A stretch of 64,000 bases of DNA from Aestuariivivens marinum (GTDB taxonomy: Bacteria; Bacteroidota; Bacteroidia; Flavobacteriales; Flavobacteriaceae). The stretch is from NCBI RefSeq assembly GCF_022662175.1, contig NZ_JAKMCR010000001.1, positions 372,001 to 436,000 of the forward strand. Direction: 5' to 3'. The notes under the pieces are model-generated. The model was not told the origin of the DNA, ran no database searches, and worked only from the letters and a program-made list of their open reading frames with translations. Made by a program: the position numbers and the translations under genes. Below, piece after piece: positions 38,908 to 47,467 of this stretch (position 1 is its first letter; every line of letters begins with the position of its first letter).

Positions 38908-39636
38908 CTAAACTTTACCAATAATCCCTAAAATATCTTCAATGATTTTTATACTGGAATACGATATTATGGTTTCATCAAAAAATTTATCACTATTCAT
39001 AGGTACTGTTGGTCGTTGGTTAACCACCCTGATACTTGTAGCAGACACATGGATTTCTGAAAAGCCTTTTTGCTTAAACAAGACTGCATTATTAGGTTTA
39101 ATACCTCCCCCAGGAAGTATCTCCAAGGTGTCTTTTGCTCTTGTTTTTAATTCGGAAAGCAAATCAATACCCTGTTCTGCTGTCGCCTGTTGTCCTGAAG
39201 TAAGCACCCGATCAACCCCAATTTTTATTAATTGCTGTAGAGCTTCCTTTGGATTTGGCACCCAATCGAACGCTCGGTGAAAGGTAAAATCCAATGGTTT
39301 AGCACATTCAACAAGCGCTTTGGTACGCTCCACATCGATAGTATTATCGGTATTTAAAACTCCAGAAACGACACCCATACAACCCAAACCCTTACACATT
39401 TCTATATCTTGTTTTATAATGTCGATTTCGGCATCGGTATAAGTAAAATTACCACTCCTAGGCCGTACCAATATAAATACGGGAATTGACAAAGCGCTTA
39501 CCACTTGTTTAATTAGTCCGTAAGATGGCGTAATACCCCCAACTGCTAGCTCTGAACATAACTCGATACGATGCGCTCCTGCCCGTTGGGCATTAATAGC
39601 CGATTGATAAGAATTGGCACAAACTTCTAGAATCAT
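38908..39636 (-). CDS. cutC: CutC family protein
   Basis: 242 residues, a TIM barrel of the CutC family. It begins LEVCANSYQSAINAQRAGAHRIELC and includes VLVRPRSGNFTY, FHRAFDW and LPGGGIKPNN, all family signatures. CutC was linked to copper homeostasis in Escherichia coli, but its biochemical role is uncertain. It has no copper genes around it. A -7-like TATTTTTG lies upstream at 39692-39685. It is divergent from polA. Confidence 0.94.
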   Translation of the reverse strand: MILEVCANSYQSAINAQRAGAHRIELCSELAVGGITPSYGLIKQVVSALSIPVFILVRPRSGNFTYTDAEIDIIKQDIEMCKGLGCMGVVSGVLNTDNTIDVERTKALVECAKPLDFTFHRAFDWVPNPKEALQQLIKIGVDRVLTSGQQATAEQGIDLLSELKTRAKDTLEILPGGGIKPNNAVLFKQKGFSEIHVSATSIRVVNQRPTVPMNSDKFFDETIISYSSIKIIEDILGIIGKV

Positions 39637-39767
39637 TTTTGTTTTTTATTAAATATGCCAAATTCCGAATTATTAACCACAAATCAAAAATAGTTTTTGT
39701 AGTTTTGGTTACCTTGTCTGTTCAAGAGTTGTAGAGATCCCTTTTTGGGATATAACAAAATTGACAA

Positions 39768-39787
39768 CCTCTCGACTCCGTTCGAGG
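39768..39787. repeat. Short imperfect palindrome upstream of polA
   Basis: CCTCTCGA, a 4-base spacer, then TTCGAGG-like bases form an imperfect palindrome followed by TGACACC. It resembles short intergenic repeats widespread in flavobacterial genomes; similar fragments appear near 14890 and in the polA linker near 40716. Number of copies genome-wide cannot be seen here. Confidence 0.35.
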
Positions 39788-39822
39788 TGACACCATATTC
39801 ATATTTATAACTATTCAATAGA

Positions 39823-42705
39823 ATGTCTGATAAAAAACGTCTTTTTTTAGTTGATGCCTACGCCTTAATTTTTCGTGGCTATTACGCCTTTATAAAAAAT
39901 CCAAGAATCAATTCCAAAGGGATAGACACTTCTGCTATTATGGGTTTTATGAACTCGCTTTTGGACGTAATAAAACGGGAACGCCCCGACCATTTAGCTG
40001 TGTGTTTTGATAAGGGTGGCAGTACCGAACGTGTTGAACTGTTTGAAGACTATAAGGCCAATCGTGATGAAACTCCTGAAGCCATTAAAATAGCCGTTCC
40101 CTACATTCATGATATCTTAAAAGCTATGCATATTCCTATTATGGTAAAAGAAGGCTATGAAGCTGATGATGTTATAGGTACTCTTTCAAAACAAGCTGAA
40201 AAAGAAGGTTATGAAACCTATATGGTAACCCCCGATAAAGATTTTGCCCAATTAGTTAGTGAACATATTTTCATGTACCGTCCTAAATCCTTTGGGGGCG
40301 GTTATGAGGTTTGGGGCATCCCGGAGGTACAACAAAAATTTGAGGTAGAACGCCCTGAACAGGTAATAGACTTTTTAGGAATGATGGGTGACTCGTCCGA
40401 TAACATTCCCGGACTACCCGGTGTGGGAGAAAAAACTGCTAAAAAATTTATTCAGGCTTATGGCAGTATGGAAAACCTGTTGGCCAACACTCATGAGCTA
40501 AAGGGTAAAATGAAGGAAAAGATTGAAGCCAATGCTGATCTAGGGCTGCTCTCCAAAAAACTGGCACGCATTATGCTGAATGTCCCTGTTACATTTGATG
40601 CCAAGGATTTTGAAATGGAACACCCTAATATTGATGCCGTAAAGCAGATTTTCCAAGATTTGGAATTTCGACGATTGACGGAAAATTTCTTAAAGACTTT
40701 TGCTACTGAAAATGAGACTTCGACTTCGCCGAGTGAACAGGCTCCGAGTGAAAACAATGTAGCTTCGAGTGACCTCAGCCACCAAACATCAGCATCTAAA
40801 AAATCAACATTGGCAGGTGCTGGTCAGTTTTCCCTGTTTGATACCGATGGTACTGATGGAGCAGCTACCGAAACACCTTCAGCCTATACCAGAAAAACAG
40901 CTGAAACAACATCGCATTTTTATCAAAGTATCACATCAAAAAAAGCGCTGGAACTATTTCTAGAGAAAATCATGTTACAACACAGCGTATGTTTCGATAC
41001 TGAAACCACTGGTATAGACCCCATTAATGCAGAATTGGTTGGTATTGCATTTTCTTGGGAAGCAGGCAAAGGCTACTACATTCCATTTCCAGATAATAAG
41101 AGCGATGCCCAAGGTTTAATAGAGGCTATTCGTCCTTTTTTCGAAAGCAAATCCATTGAAAAAATTGGTCAGAATTTAAAATATGATATTAAAGTCTTGG
41201 CCAAATATAACATTGATGTAAAAGGTAAACTGTTCGACACCATGTTGGCACATTACTTGATTAATCCAGACATGCGACATAATATGGACGTACTAGCCGA
41301 AACCTATTTAAACTACGTGCCTATTTCTATTGAAACCCTAATTGGCAAAAAAGGGAAAAATCAGTTATCCATGCGACAGGTTCCTTTGGAAAAACAAACT
41401 GAATACGCTGTTGAGGATGCCGACATTACCCTACAGCTTAAAACCCATTTTGAAAATGAATTGGGTGAAGCCAATACCCAAGCTTTATTCGATAATATTG
41501 AAATTCCTTTGTTACGTGTATTAGCGGCTATGGAATTGGAAGGTATTAACTTGAACAAAGACTTTTTAAATAGCCTTTCGGAACAATTGGATAATGACAT
41601 AAATACCTTAGAATCTCAAATTTATGCTGAAGCTGGTGAAGTGTTCAACATTGCTTCTCCTAAACAATTGGGTGAAATTTTATTTGATAAACTAAAGTTG
41701 GTAGACAAGCCTAAAAAGACCAAAACGGGCCAATATTCAACTGCCGAAGATGTATTGAGTTATTTGGCAAAAGACCATGCCATTATTCAAAACATATTGG
41801 ATTATAGAGGTCTCTCGAAATTAAAAAGTACTTATGTTGATGCTTTGCCCAATCAAGTAGAAACTTCAACCGGTAGGATCCACACCGACTATATGCAAAC
41901 CGTAGCTGCTACTGGAAGATTGAGCAGCAACAACCCTAACCTTCAAAATATTCCTATTCGTACCGAACGGGGTAGGCAAGTGCGCAAGGCCTTTATTCCT
42001 AGGAACAAAGATTATACTCTCTTAGCTGCCGATTATAGCCAAATAGAGTTACGCATTATTGCTGCTCTAAGTGAAGAAGACACTATGATTGAAGCTTTTA
42101 AGCACGGTGAGGATATTCATGCCTCAACAGCCTCTAAAGTATTTAATGTACCAATTGAAGCTGTAACCCGTGAACAACGTAGCAATGCCAAAACAGTAAA
42201 CTTTGGTATTATTTATGGAGTTTCCGCCTTTGGTTTAAGTAATCAAACCAATCTTTCTAGAAGTGAAGCCAAAGAACTTATTGATACCTACTACACTACA
42301 TACCCCAAACTAAAACGTTTTATTAGCAATCAAGTGGATTTTGCGAGAGACCATGGCTACGTACAAACAGTTTTGGGTCGCAGACGCTATTTAAAGGACA
42401 TTAACTCACAAAATGCCGTGGTAAGAGGGGCTGCCGAACGCAATGCCGTTAATGCTCCTATACAAGGAAGTGCTGCCGATATTATTAAAATAGCCATGAT
42501 TAATATTTATAGGAAGCTATTGGAAGGCCAATTTAAAACCAAAATGCTTTTGCAAGTACATGACGAACTGGTATTCGATGTGTATAAGCCCGAATTGGAG
42601 ATTGTGTCTAAATTAATCAAAACCGAAATGGAAAACGCATATAAACTTACAGTTCCCTTAGATGTTGATATTGATACTGGGGATAATTGGTTGGAAGCAC
42701 ATTGA
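39823..42705 (+). CDS. polA: DNA polymerase I
   Basis: 960 residues. It replaces RNA primers and fills repair gaps. Residues 1-290 are the 5' nuclease (FLVDAYALIFRGYYAF, GYEADDVIGTL, DKDFAQLV, GDSSDNIPGLPGVGEKTA). A low-complexity linker of about 70 residues follows. The 3'-5' proofreading exonuclease is intact (CFDTETTG, GQNLKYDIKVL, YAVEDADITLQ), unlike many Gram-positive homologues. The polymerase domain has TGRLSSNNPNLQNIPI, ADYSQIELRI, the O-helix RSNAKTVNFGIIYG and LLQVHDELVF. The linker DNA (40716-40772) resembles short dispersed repeats read in frame. Confidence 0.98.
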   Translation: MSDKKRLFLVDAYALIFRGYYAFIKNPRINSKGIDTSAIMGFMNSLLDVIKRERPDHLAVCFDKGGSTERVELFEDYKANRDETPEAIKIAVPYIHDILKAMHIPIMVKEGYEADDVIGTLSKQAEKEGYETYMVTPDKDFAQLVSEHIFMYRPKSFGGGYEVWGIPEVQQKFEVERPEQVIDFLGMMGDSSDNIPGLPGVGEKTAKKFIQAYGSMENLLANTHELKGKMKEKIEANADLGLLSKKLARIMLNVPVTFDAKDFEMEHPNIDAVKQIFQDLEFRRLTENFLKTFATENETSTSPSEQAPSENNVASSDLSHQTSASKKSTLAGAGQFSLFDTDGTDGAATETPSAYTRKTAETTSHFYQSITSKKALELFLEKIMLQHSVCFDTETTGIDPINAELVGIAFSWEAGKGYYIPFPDNKSDAQGLIEAIRPFFESKSIEKIGQNLKYDIKVLAKYNIDVKGKLFDTMLAHYLINPDMRHNMDVLAETYLNYVPISIETLIGKKGKNQLSMRQVPLEKQTEYAVEDADITLQLKTHFENELGEANTQALFDNIEIPLLRVLAAMELEGINLNKDFLNSLSEQLDNDINTLESQIYAEAGEVFNIASPKQLGEILFDKLKLVDKPKKTKTGQYSTAEDVLSYLAKDHAIIQNILDYRGLSKLKSTYVDALPNQVETSTGRIHTDYMQTVAATGRLSSNNPNLQNIPIRTERGRQVRKAFIPRNKDYTLLAADYSQIELRIIAALSEEDTMIEAFKHGEDIHASTASKVFNVPIEAVTREQRSNAKTVNFGIIYGVSAFGLSNQTNLSRSEAKELIDTYYTTYPKLKRFISNQVDFARDHGYVQTVLGRRRYLKDINSQNAVVRGAAERNAVNAPIQGSAADIIKIAMINIYRKLLEGQFKTKMLLQVHDELVFDVYKPELEIVSKLIKTEMENAYKLTVPLDVDIDTGDNWLEAH

Positions 42706-42865
42706 CCCGCACTGAACAAAGGGGAAATAAATAAAGAATTCGTTGAAAGAACTGTACTGTACTGTATAAATGTGGGGAATTATACTCAAGGCAGAGTATC
42801 AAGTAATTCTTTTGGGTTAGACGATTAAGTTTGGCATTTTAATCAAAAAAATAATCACACTTCTC

Positions 42866-42897
42866 TATTTGGCAATCAAATATATAATCGTAAATTT
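42866..42897 (+). repeat. Left copy of 32-bp direct repeat (rplM promoter duplicate)
   Basis: Matches 45488-45519 at 31 of 32 positions (the one change is C42873 versus T45495). It contains TTTG (42868-42871), 19 bases, and TAAATTTA (42891-42898), so it is a copy of the rplM promoter whose last -7 base is A instead of G. It lies 44 bases upstream of the small PH-like gene. Confidence 0.88.
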
Positions 42898-42941
42898 AAT
42901 TATTATCATTTAACCTTCTTTTTAAGACAAGATATTGAACC

Positions 42942-43331
42942 ATGAAAATAAGATTTAGGAATAAGCACATGAACTTCAATCTGATTTTCGGATTGATTTG
43001 GTTGGCTTGGTTTTTTATTGGCATGTTTTCCAAAGAAAAACCTCATTGGACAGACTATGGTTGGGCTATAATTTTTGCCACGTATTTAGTAGTATATTTT
43101 TACCAACGTAAAAATAAATATTTGACTATAAAAAGTGGCATTTTAAAAGTGAATGGTCCATTTGGAAAGGAAGTACGATTGACTGACATAAAGCGTATTA
43201 AAAAATTTGCTGGTGATTATATTTTAAAAACAGACAATACTAAATTGACCATAAACACTCAAATAATTGAACCTCATTCACTCGTTAAATTAAACACTGT
43301 GTTGCAAAAACTGAATGTGGAATGGAATTAA
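42942..43331 (+). CDS. Small membrane protein with PH-like domain
   Basis: 129 residues. Two membrane segments (about residues 12-29 and 40-55) are followed by a soluble domain of about 70 residues whose pattern (YLTIKSGILKVNGPFGKEVRLTDI, then KTDNTKLTINTQIIEP) resembles bacterial PH-like domains. No enzyme motif is seen. It lies between polA and the GH110-like gene, inside the segment bracketed by the 32-bp repeat. Function unknown. It may be transcribed from the left promoter copy. Confidence 0.75.
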   Translation: MKIRFRNKHMNFNLIFGLIWLAWFFIGMFSKEKPHWTDYGWAIIFATYLVVYFYQRKNKYLTIKSGILKVNGPFGKEVRLTDIKRIKKFAGDYILKTDNTKLTINTQIIEPHSLVKLNTVLQKLNVEWN

Positions 43332-43461
43332 AAACCTTTTGCAGCAAAGAACTGAGTTAAAAACTAGGTAATTTATTATTTTGATTTTTTAACCTGAAAA
43401 TCAACGAAGATTTTCATGCTACTTTATTATAGCTAAAACTTTGATCAACAATGTAAAAACA

Positions 43462-45339
43462 ATGAATCTAGCTGTATTCCTTTTATTAATTTGCCAATTA
43501 TTAACTTCATGTAATACAGATAAAACTACTTTATATCTAGATAAAACTTACCCAGAGGCAAACGAACGTTTTGTTTCAGAAGAAAACATGATCTACTATA
43601 TCGATCCTGTTAATGGAAATGATGCAAACATTGGAACAAAAAAAGAAGCGCCCTGGAAAACATTTCGGAGAATAAATCAATTACGATTGAATAAAGGGAA
43701 TAAAATTGAAATATTATCACCAGGAACATTTAAAGAATCATTGTTTTTGATTGGGCAGGGAAGCACCGATTTTCCCATTATAATTGAATTTTTTCCTGGC
43801 AAATATGATTTTTATCCAGAGGAAGCTTTTAAAGCTAAATTTCATATTTCCAATACCAATGATTCACCGAATTCTCCAAAAGCTATTGCTTTTTATTTTT
43901 TGAATTCTGAAAATATTAAGATTAAAGGCAATGGAGCAGAATTTGTTTTTAGAGGAAAAACAATTGAAACGAGTTTAAACAATTGTAATAACATAACTAT
44001 CGAAAATCTTAGTTTTGACTATAAACGTCCAACTGTTTCTGAAATGAAGGTTCTAAGTGTAAATAAAAATTATGCCGATATTCAGATACATAAAGATTCA
44101 CAATATAAAATAGTCGACAGCACTCTTATATGGATTGGTGAGGGCTGGAAACATGAAGCACAGTCTTTGTGGCAAGTTTTTAATTACAAAGAAAATAAGG
44201 TCAAGAGAATTAACCTGCCAATAGAAACTATGCGTTTTTTAGAATTAGAACAAAATATGGTACGTATAAATTATAATGTGAACCCAGGATTTATAAAAGG
44301 ATTTACATATCAGAACCGAAATACATTTAGGGACTATGCAGCCATATTTTTACAAAAGAGTAAAAACATTTCCTTTAAAAATGTTAACATCTACTTTATG
44401 CACGGAATGGGTATTGTAAGTCAGTACTGTGAAAATATAACACTAGACTCTCTTCAAGTTAAACCAAAAGAAAATTCTGGCAGAACCTGCTCTGCTTGGG
44501 CAGATATTCTTCACTTCTCGGGATGCAAAGGAAATATTACAATAAATAATTCTTATTTGTCCGCTGCTAATGATGATGCCATTAATGTTCATGGAACTCA
44601 CCTTCGGATAGTTGAGAAAATTTCAAACAGAAAAATTAAAGTCCGTTTCATGCATCCGCAAACCTATGGTTTTGATGCTTTTTTTACAGGAGACAGCATT
44701 GAGTTCATAGGAGCCAAAACACTTTTATCTTATTCCAAAAATAAGATCATTAACACAGAAAAACTAAATGATAAGGAAATCGAATTAACACTTGGTCAAG
44801 ATATTCCTAATAATATTAAAACGGATGATGTAATTGAAAACACATCATGGACAGCTGATGTAACCATTCGAAATAATAAGATAGTTTATATACCAACACG
44901 CGGCATTCTCATTACTACAAGAGGAAGGGTAATTATTGAAAAGAATGAGTTATTTAAAACTCATATGAGTGGTATTTTGATTGCAAATGATGCAAATACC
45001 TGGTTTGAATCGGGGAGTGTTAAAGATGTAACCATTAGCAAAAACAAATTTATTGAATGTGGGGATCCTGTAATTAATATTCATCCTGAAAATTCTGAAA
45101 TTTTAAGTGAACATCCAATACATAAGAATATTAAAATAATTAACAATCAATTTTTTTTGAAGGAAAATACAATTCTTTCTGCAAAAAGCACAGGAAACCT
45201 CAGTTTTTATAATAACAAAATCTATTCAGAGTCTAACCTTAACATGAATGAATTAATAAGCTTAGATGTCTGTTCTAATATTAAAATAAAGGATAATCAA
45301 ATAAACAATAAAGTGGTTAACACTATATATAAGAACTAG
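43462..45339 (+). CDS. GH110-like right-handed beta-helix lipoprotein (candidate alpha-1,3-galactosidase)
   Basis: 625 residues from the ATG at 43462, chosen because it gives a clean lipoprotein signal (LLTSC, Cys17); the frame is open seven codons further up. Repeated short strands with Asn/Ile ladders mark a parallel beta-helix. The central segment CSAWADILHFSGC then AANDDAINVHGTHLRI fits glycoside hydrolase family 110. Asp348, Asp371 and Asp372 have the same spacing (23 and 24 residues) as the active-site aspartates I recall for PdGH110B. MHPQTYGFDAFFTGDSIEF also fits. It would cut terminal alpha-1,3-linked galactose at the cell surface. No SusC/SusD pair lies nearby. Confidence 0.72.
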   Translation: MNLAVFLLLICQLLTSCNTDKTTLYLDKTYPEANERFVSEENMIYYIDPVNGNDANIGTKKEAPWKTFRRINQLRLNKGNKIEILSPGTFKESLFLIGQGSTDFPIIIEFFPGKYDFYPEEAFKAKFHISNTNDSPNSPKAIAFYFLNSENIKIKGNGAEFVFRGKTIETSLNNCNNITIENLSFDYKRPTVSEMKVLSVNKNYADIQIHKDSQYKIVDSTLIWIGEGWKHEAQSLWQVFNYKENKVKRINLPIETMRFLELEQNMVRINYNVNPGFIKGFTYQNRNTFRDYAAIFLQKSKNISFKNVNIYFMHGMGIVSQYCENITLDSLQVKPKENSGRTCSAWADILHFSGCKGNITINNSYLSAANDDAINVHGTHLRIVEKISNRKIKVRFMHPQTYGFDAFFTGDSIEFIGAKTLLSYSKNKIINTEKLNDKEIELTLGQDIPNNIKTDDVIENTSWTADVTIRNNKIVYIPTRGILITTRGRVIIEKNELFKTHMSGILIANDANTWFESGSVKDVTISKNKFIECGDPVINIHPENSEILSEHPIHKNIKIINNQFFLKENTILSAKSTGNLSFYNNKIYSESNLNMNELISLDVCSNIKIKDNQINNKVVNTIYKN

Positions 45340-45487
45340 GCGATAATGATAAATTCAAATTCGGTTATATTCCTATTAAGCTATTGGTTTGCTTATACTA
45401 CTTTTATCCAGATTTTATAAATAATACACCACAAATTTAACCCAAAGAATAGCAAACACGTTTTAGCTAAAAATATTCATGTCTCAC

Positions 45488-45520
45488 TATTTGGTAATCA
45501 AATATATAATCGTAAATTTG
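45488..45520 (+). promoter_or_regulatory. rplM promoter, right copy of the 32-bp repeat
   Basis: TTTG (45490-45493), exactly 19 bases, then TAAATTTG (45513-45520): a perfect Bacteroidota promoter, 46 bases before the GTG start of rplM. The same 32 bp recurs at 42866-42897. Confidence 0.85.
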
Positions 45521-45566
45521 CAAACTCTTTTTGAGAGAGGAATGTTTAATCAGAAAAATTAAAAGT

Positions 45567-46022
45567 GTGGACACATTAAGCTACAAAACAATTTCGGCTA
45601 ACAAAGCTACTGTAAACAAGCAGTGGGTTTTGGTTGATGCCGAAGGGCAAACGCTTGGCCGCTTAGCTTCAAAAGTTGCAAAACTTTTAAGAGGTAAGCA
45701 CAAGCCTAACTTCACACCACATGTTGATTGCGGCGACAACGTTATTGTTATTAATGCAGAAAAAATCAACTTAACTGGAAATAAGTGGAACGATAAAACT
45801 TATATTCGTCACACAGGGTACCCAGGTGGTCAGAGAAGTTTAACTGCTACCGAATTGTTTGGAAAAGATCCTGCAAGAGTAGTAGAAAAATCAGTAAAAG
45901 GAATGTTGCCTAAAAACAAATTAGGGGCAGATTTATTCCGTAACCTTACAGTTGTTGTTGGTTCAGAACACGCACATGCTGCACAAAAACCAAAAGCAAT
46001 TAACTTAAACGAATTTAATTAA
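45567..46022 (+). CDS. rplM: Ribosomal protein L13
   Basis: 151 residues from a GTG start at 45567, reading [26 protein letters not shown]. The frame is open to a TTG at 45531, but that lies only about ten bases after the -7 element, and homologues begin at MDTLSYKT, so GTG is chosen. Core signatures: [39 protein letters not shown] and MLPKNKLG. It is one of the earliest proteins in 50S assembly. rpsI follows with a one-base overlap of stop and start, so the two are coupled. Confidence 0.97.
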   Translation: MDTLSYKTISANKATVNKQWVLVDAEGQTLGRLASKVAKLLRGKHKPNFTPHVDCGDNVIVINAEKINLTGNKWNDKTYIRHTGYPGGQRSLTATELFGKDPARVVEKSVKGMLPKNKLGADLFRNLTVVVGSEHAHAAQKPKAINLNEFN

Positions 46023-46408
46023 TGGAAGTAATTCACAAAATCGGCCGTAGAAAGACGGCTGTTGCTCGTGCTTATGTTGCCCCAGGAAAAGGGAACATAT
46101 CGATTAACAAAAAAGACATAGCCGCTTACTTCACTACTGCGACATTACAGTACAAAGTAAAGCAACCTTTAGCTATGACTAACAATGATGGCAACTTTGA
46201 TATTACAGTCAATGTATATGGAGGCGGTATTACTGGACAAGCAGAAGCAGTACGCTTGGCAATTTCCCGTGCTATGTGTGAGGTAGATGCCGAAAACAGA
46301 GCCATCCTTAAGCCAGAAGGATTATTAACAAGAGACCCCAGAATGGTTGAGCGTAAGAAATTCGGTCAGAAGAAAGCGCGTAAGAAATTCCAGTTCTCTA
46401 AACGTTAA
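46022..46408 (+). CDS. rpsI: Ribosomal protein S9
   Basis: 128 residues. It binds near the 30S P site; the C-terminal basic tail (KKFGQKKARKKFQFSKR) ends with the conserved Lys-Arg that touches P-site tRNA. The N-terminus HKIGRRKTAVARAYV and the VYGGGITGQAEAVRLAISRA core are typical. The start ATG shares its A with the rplM stop codon. A 199-base gap with alternative hairpins separates it from rpsB. Confidence 0.98.
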   Translation: MEVIHKIGRRKTAVARAYVAPGKGNISINKKDIAAYFTTATLQYKVKQPLAMTNNDGNFDITVNVYGGGITGQAEAVRLAISRAMCEVDAENRAILKPEGLLTRDPRMVERKKFGQKKARKKFQFSKR

Positions 46409-46412
46409 TATT

Positions 46413-46455
46413 ATCCTCAACTCGATTGAGGATCTGTTTGTCAGATGTCTCAATC
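46413..46455 (+). promoter_or_regulatory. Two mutually exclusive hairpins between rpsI and rpsB
   Basis: Hairpin A: perfect 8-bp stem 46413-46420 with 46426-46433, loop of five. Hairpin B: GATTGAG (46424-46430) with CTCAATC (46449-46455) and ATCTG (46432-46436) with CAGAT (46442-46446), a 12-bp stem with one small bulge. The right arm of A is the left arm of B, so both cannot form. This looks like a ribosomal-protein leader or attenuator, though no U run follows directly. Confidence 0.5.
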
Positions 46456-46607
46456 TTGTTGAAACCTTTATTGAAATTAAAATTAACCCAGTTATTGTTG
46501 TCCATGGCAGAAATGTCAGGATTTAGTTTAGCATCTAAATGGTTAAGGCGAATATAAAATGACCACTTGGCCATTGCTAATTCAACAGAACGTAAACTAT
46601 TACAAAA

Positions 46608-47384
46608 ATGGCAGTAGAAGTAAAAGAACTACTAGAAGCAGGTGTACACTTCGGACACCTTACACGTAAATGGGACCCTAATATGGCTCCTTACGTTTAT
46701 ATGGAGCGTAATGGCATCCATATTATAAACCTATACAAAACAGCAGCTAAAATTGAAGAAGCCGGTAACGCATTAGCTAAAATTGCGGCATCCGGACGTA
46801 AAATTTTATTTGTTGCCACCAAAAAACAAGCCAAGGACATCGTTGCAGAAAAAGCAACAGCCATTAACATGCCTTATATTACAGAAAGATGGCCAGGTGG
46901 TATGTTAACTAACTTTGTTACTATTAGAAAAGCCGTTAAAAAAATGGCTTCCATTGATAGAATGAAGAAAGATGGCACCTTTAACACCTTATCTAAAAAA
47001 GAGCGTTTACAAGTAGACCGTTTAAGAGCTAAGTTAGAGAAAAACTTAGGATCCATTAGTGACATGACTCGTTTACCAGGCGCTTTATTTGTTGTAGATA
47101 TTAAGCGTGAGCACATCGCGATTAAAGAAGCACAAAAATTAAACATTCCAATTTTTGCAATGGTAGACACCAACTCAGACCCACGTCAAGTTGATTATGT
47201 TATCCCTGCAAATGATGACGCTTCTAAATCGATTGATAAAATTTTATCTTATGTAACTACTGCAATAGCTGGTGGTTTAGCTGAACGTAAAGCTGAAAAG
47301 CAAGCATCTGCAGAAGGAGATGAAGCTCCAAAAGCTAAAAAAGCCACTAAAAAAGCTGTGGCAGTATCAGAAGAAGAAGAATAA
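46608..47384 (+). CDS. rpsB: Ribosomal protein S2
   Basis: 258 residues. The core is typical: LLEAGVHFGHLTRKWDP, TERWPGGMLTNF, RLPGALFVVDIKREHIA, PIFAMVDTNSDP and ATAIAGG. A charged C-terminal tail of about 30 residues (Lys/Ala/Glu, ending in EEEE) is extra but common in Bacteroidota. S2 joins the 30S late and docks S1. Translation starts 199 bases after rpsI. tsf follows after an 83-base gap that holds a long hairpin. Confidence 0.98.
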   Translation: MAVEVKELLEAGVHFGHLTRKWDPNMAPYVYMERNGIHIINLYKTAAKIEEAGNALAKIAASGRKILFVATKKQAKDIVAEKATAINMPYITERWPGGMLTNFVTIRKAVKKMASIDRMKKDGTFNTLSKKERLQVDRLRAKLEKNLGSISDMTRLPGALFVVDIKREHIAIKEAQKLNIPIFAMVDTNSDPRQVDYVIPANDDASKSIDKILSYVTTAIAGGLAERKAEKQASAEGDEAPKAKKATKKAVAVSEEEE

Positions 47385-47405
47385 ACAACATTAACACAAC
47401 AAAAC

Positions 47406-47454
47406 AAGTCGTTTATTTATTTTCTGAAATGGAAAAAACTAAACGACTTTTTAA
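47406..47454 (+). terminator. Hairpin with U run between rpsB and tsf
   Basis: A perfect 10-bp stem, AAGTCGTTTA (47406-47415) with TAAACGACTT (47440-47449), extended inward by TTTTC/GGAAAA pairing, followed by TTTTT within 47448-47452. It lies only about 15 bases before the tsf start, so it may partly reduce tsf expression relative to rpsB, or protect the rpsB mRNA end. Confidence 0.5.
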
Positions 47455-47467
47455 ATTATAATTAATT

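Noticed and set aside
42866-45520. Direct repeat considered as ends of an insertion sequence or integron
   Set aside because: No transposase or integrase lies between the copies, the repeat is not inverted, and the sequence is a promoter; so insertion or duplication without a recognised mobile enzyme is the more careful reading.
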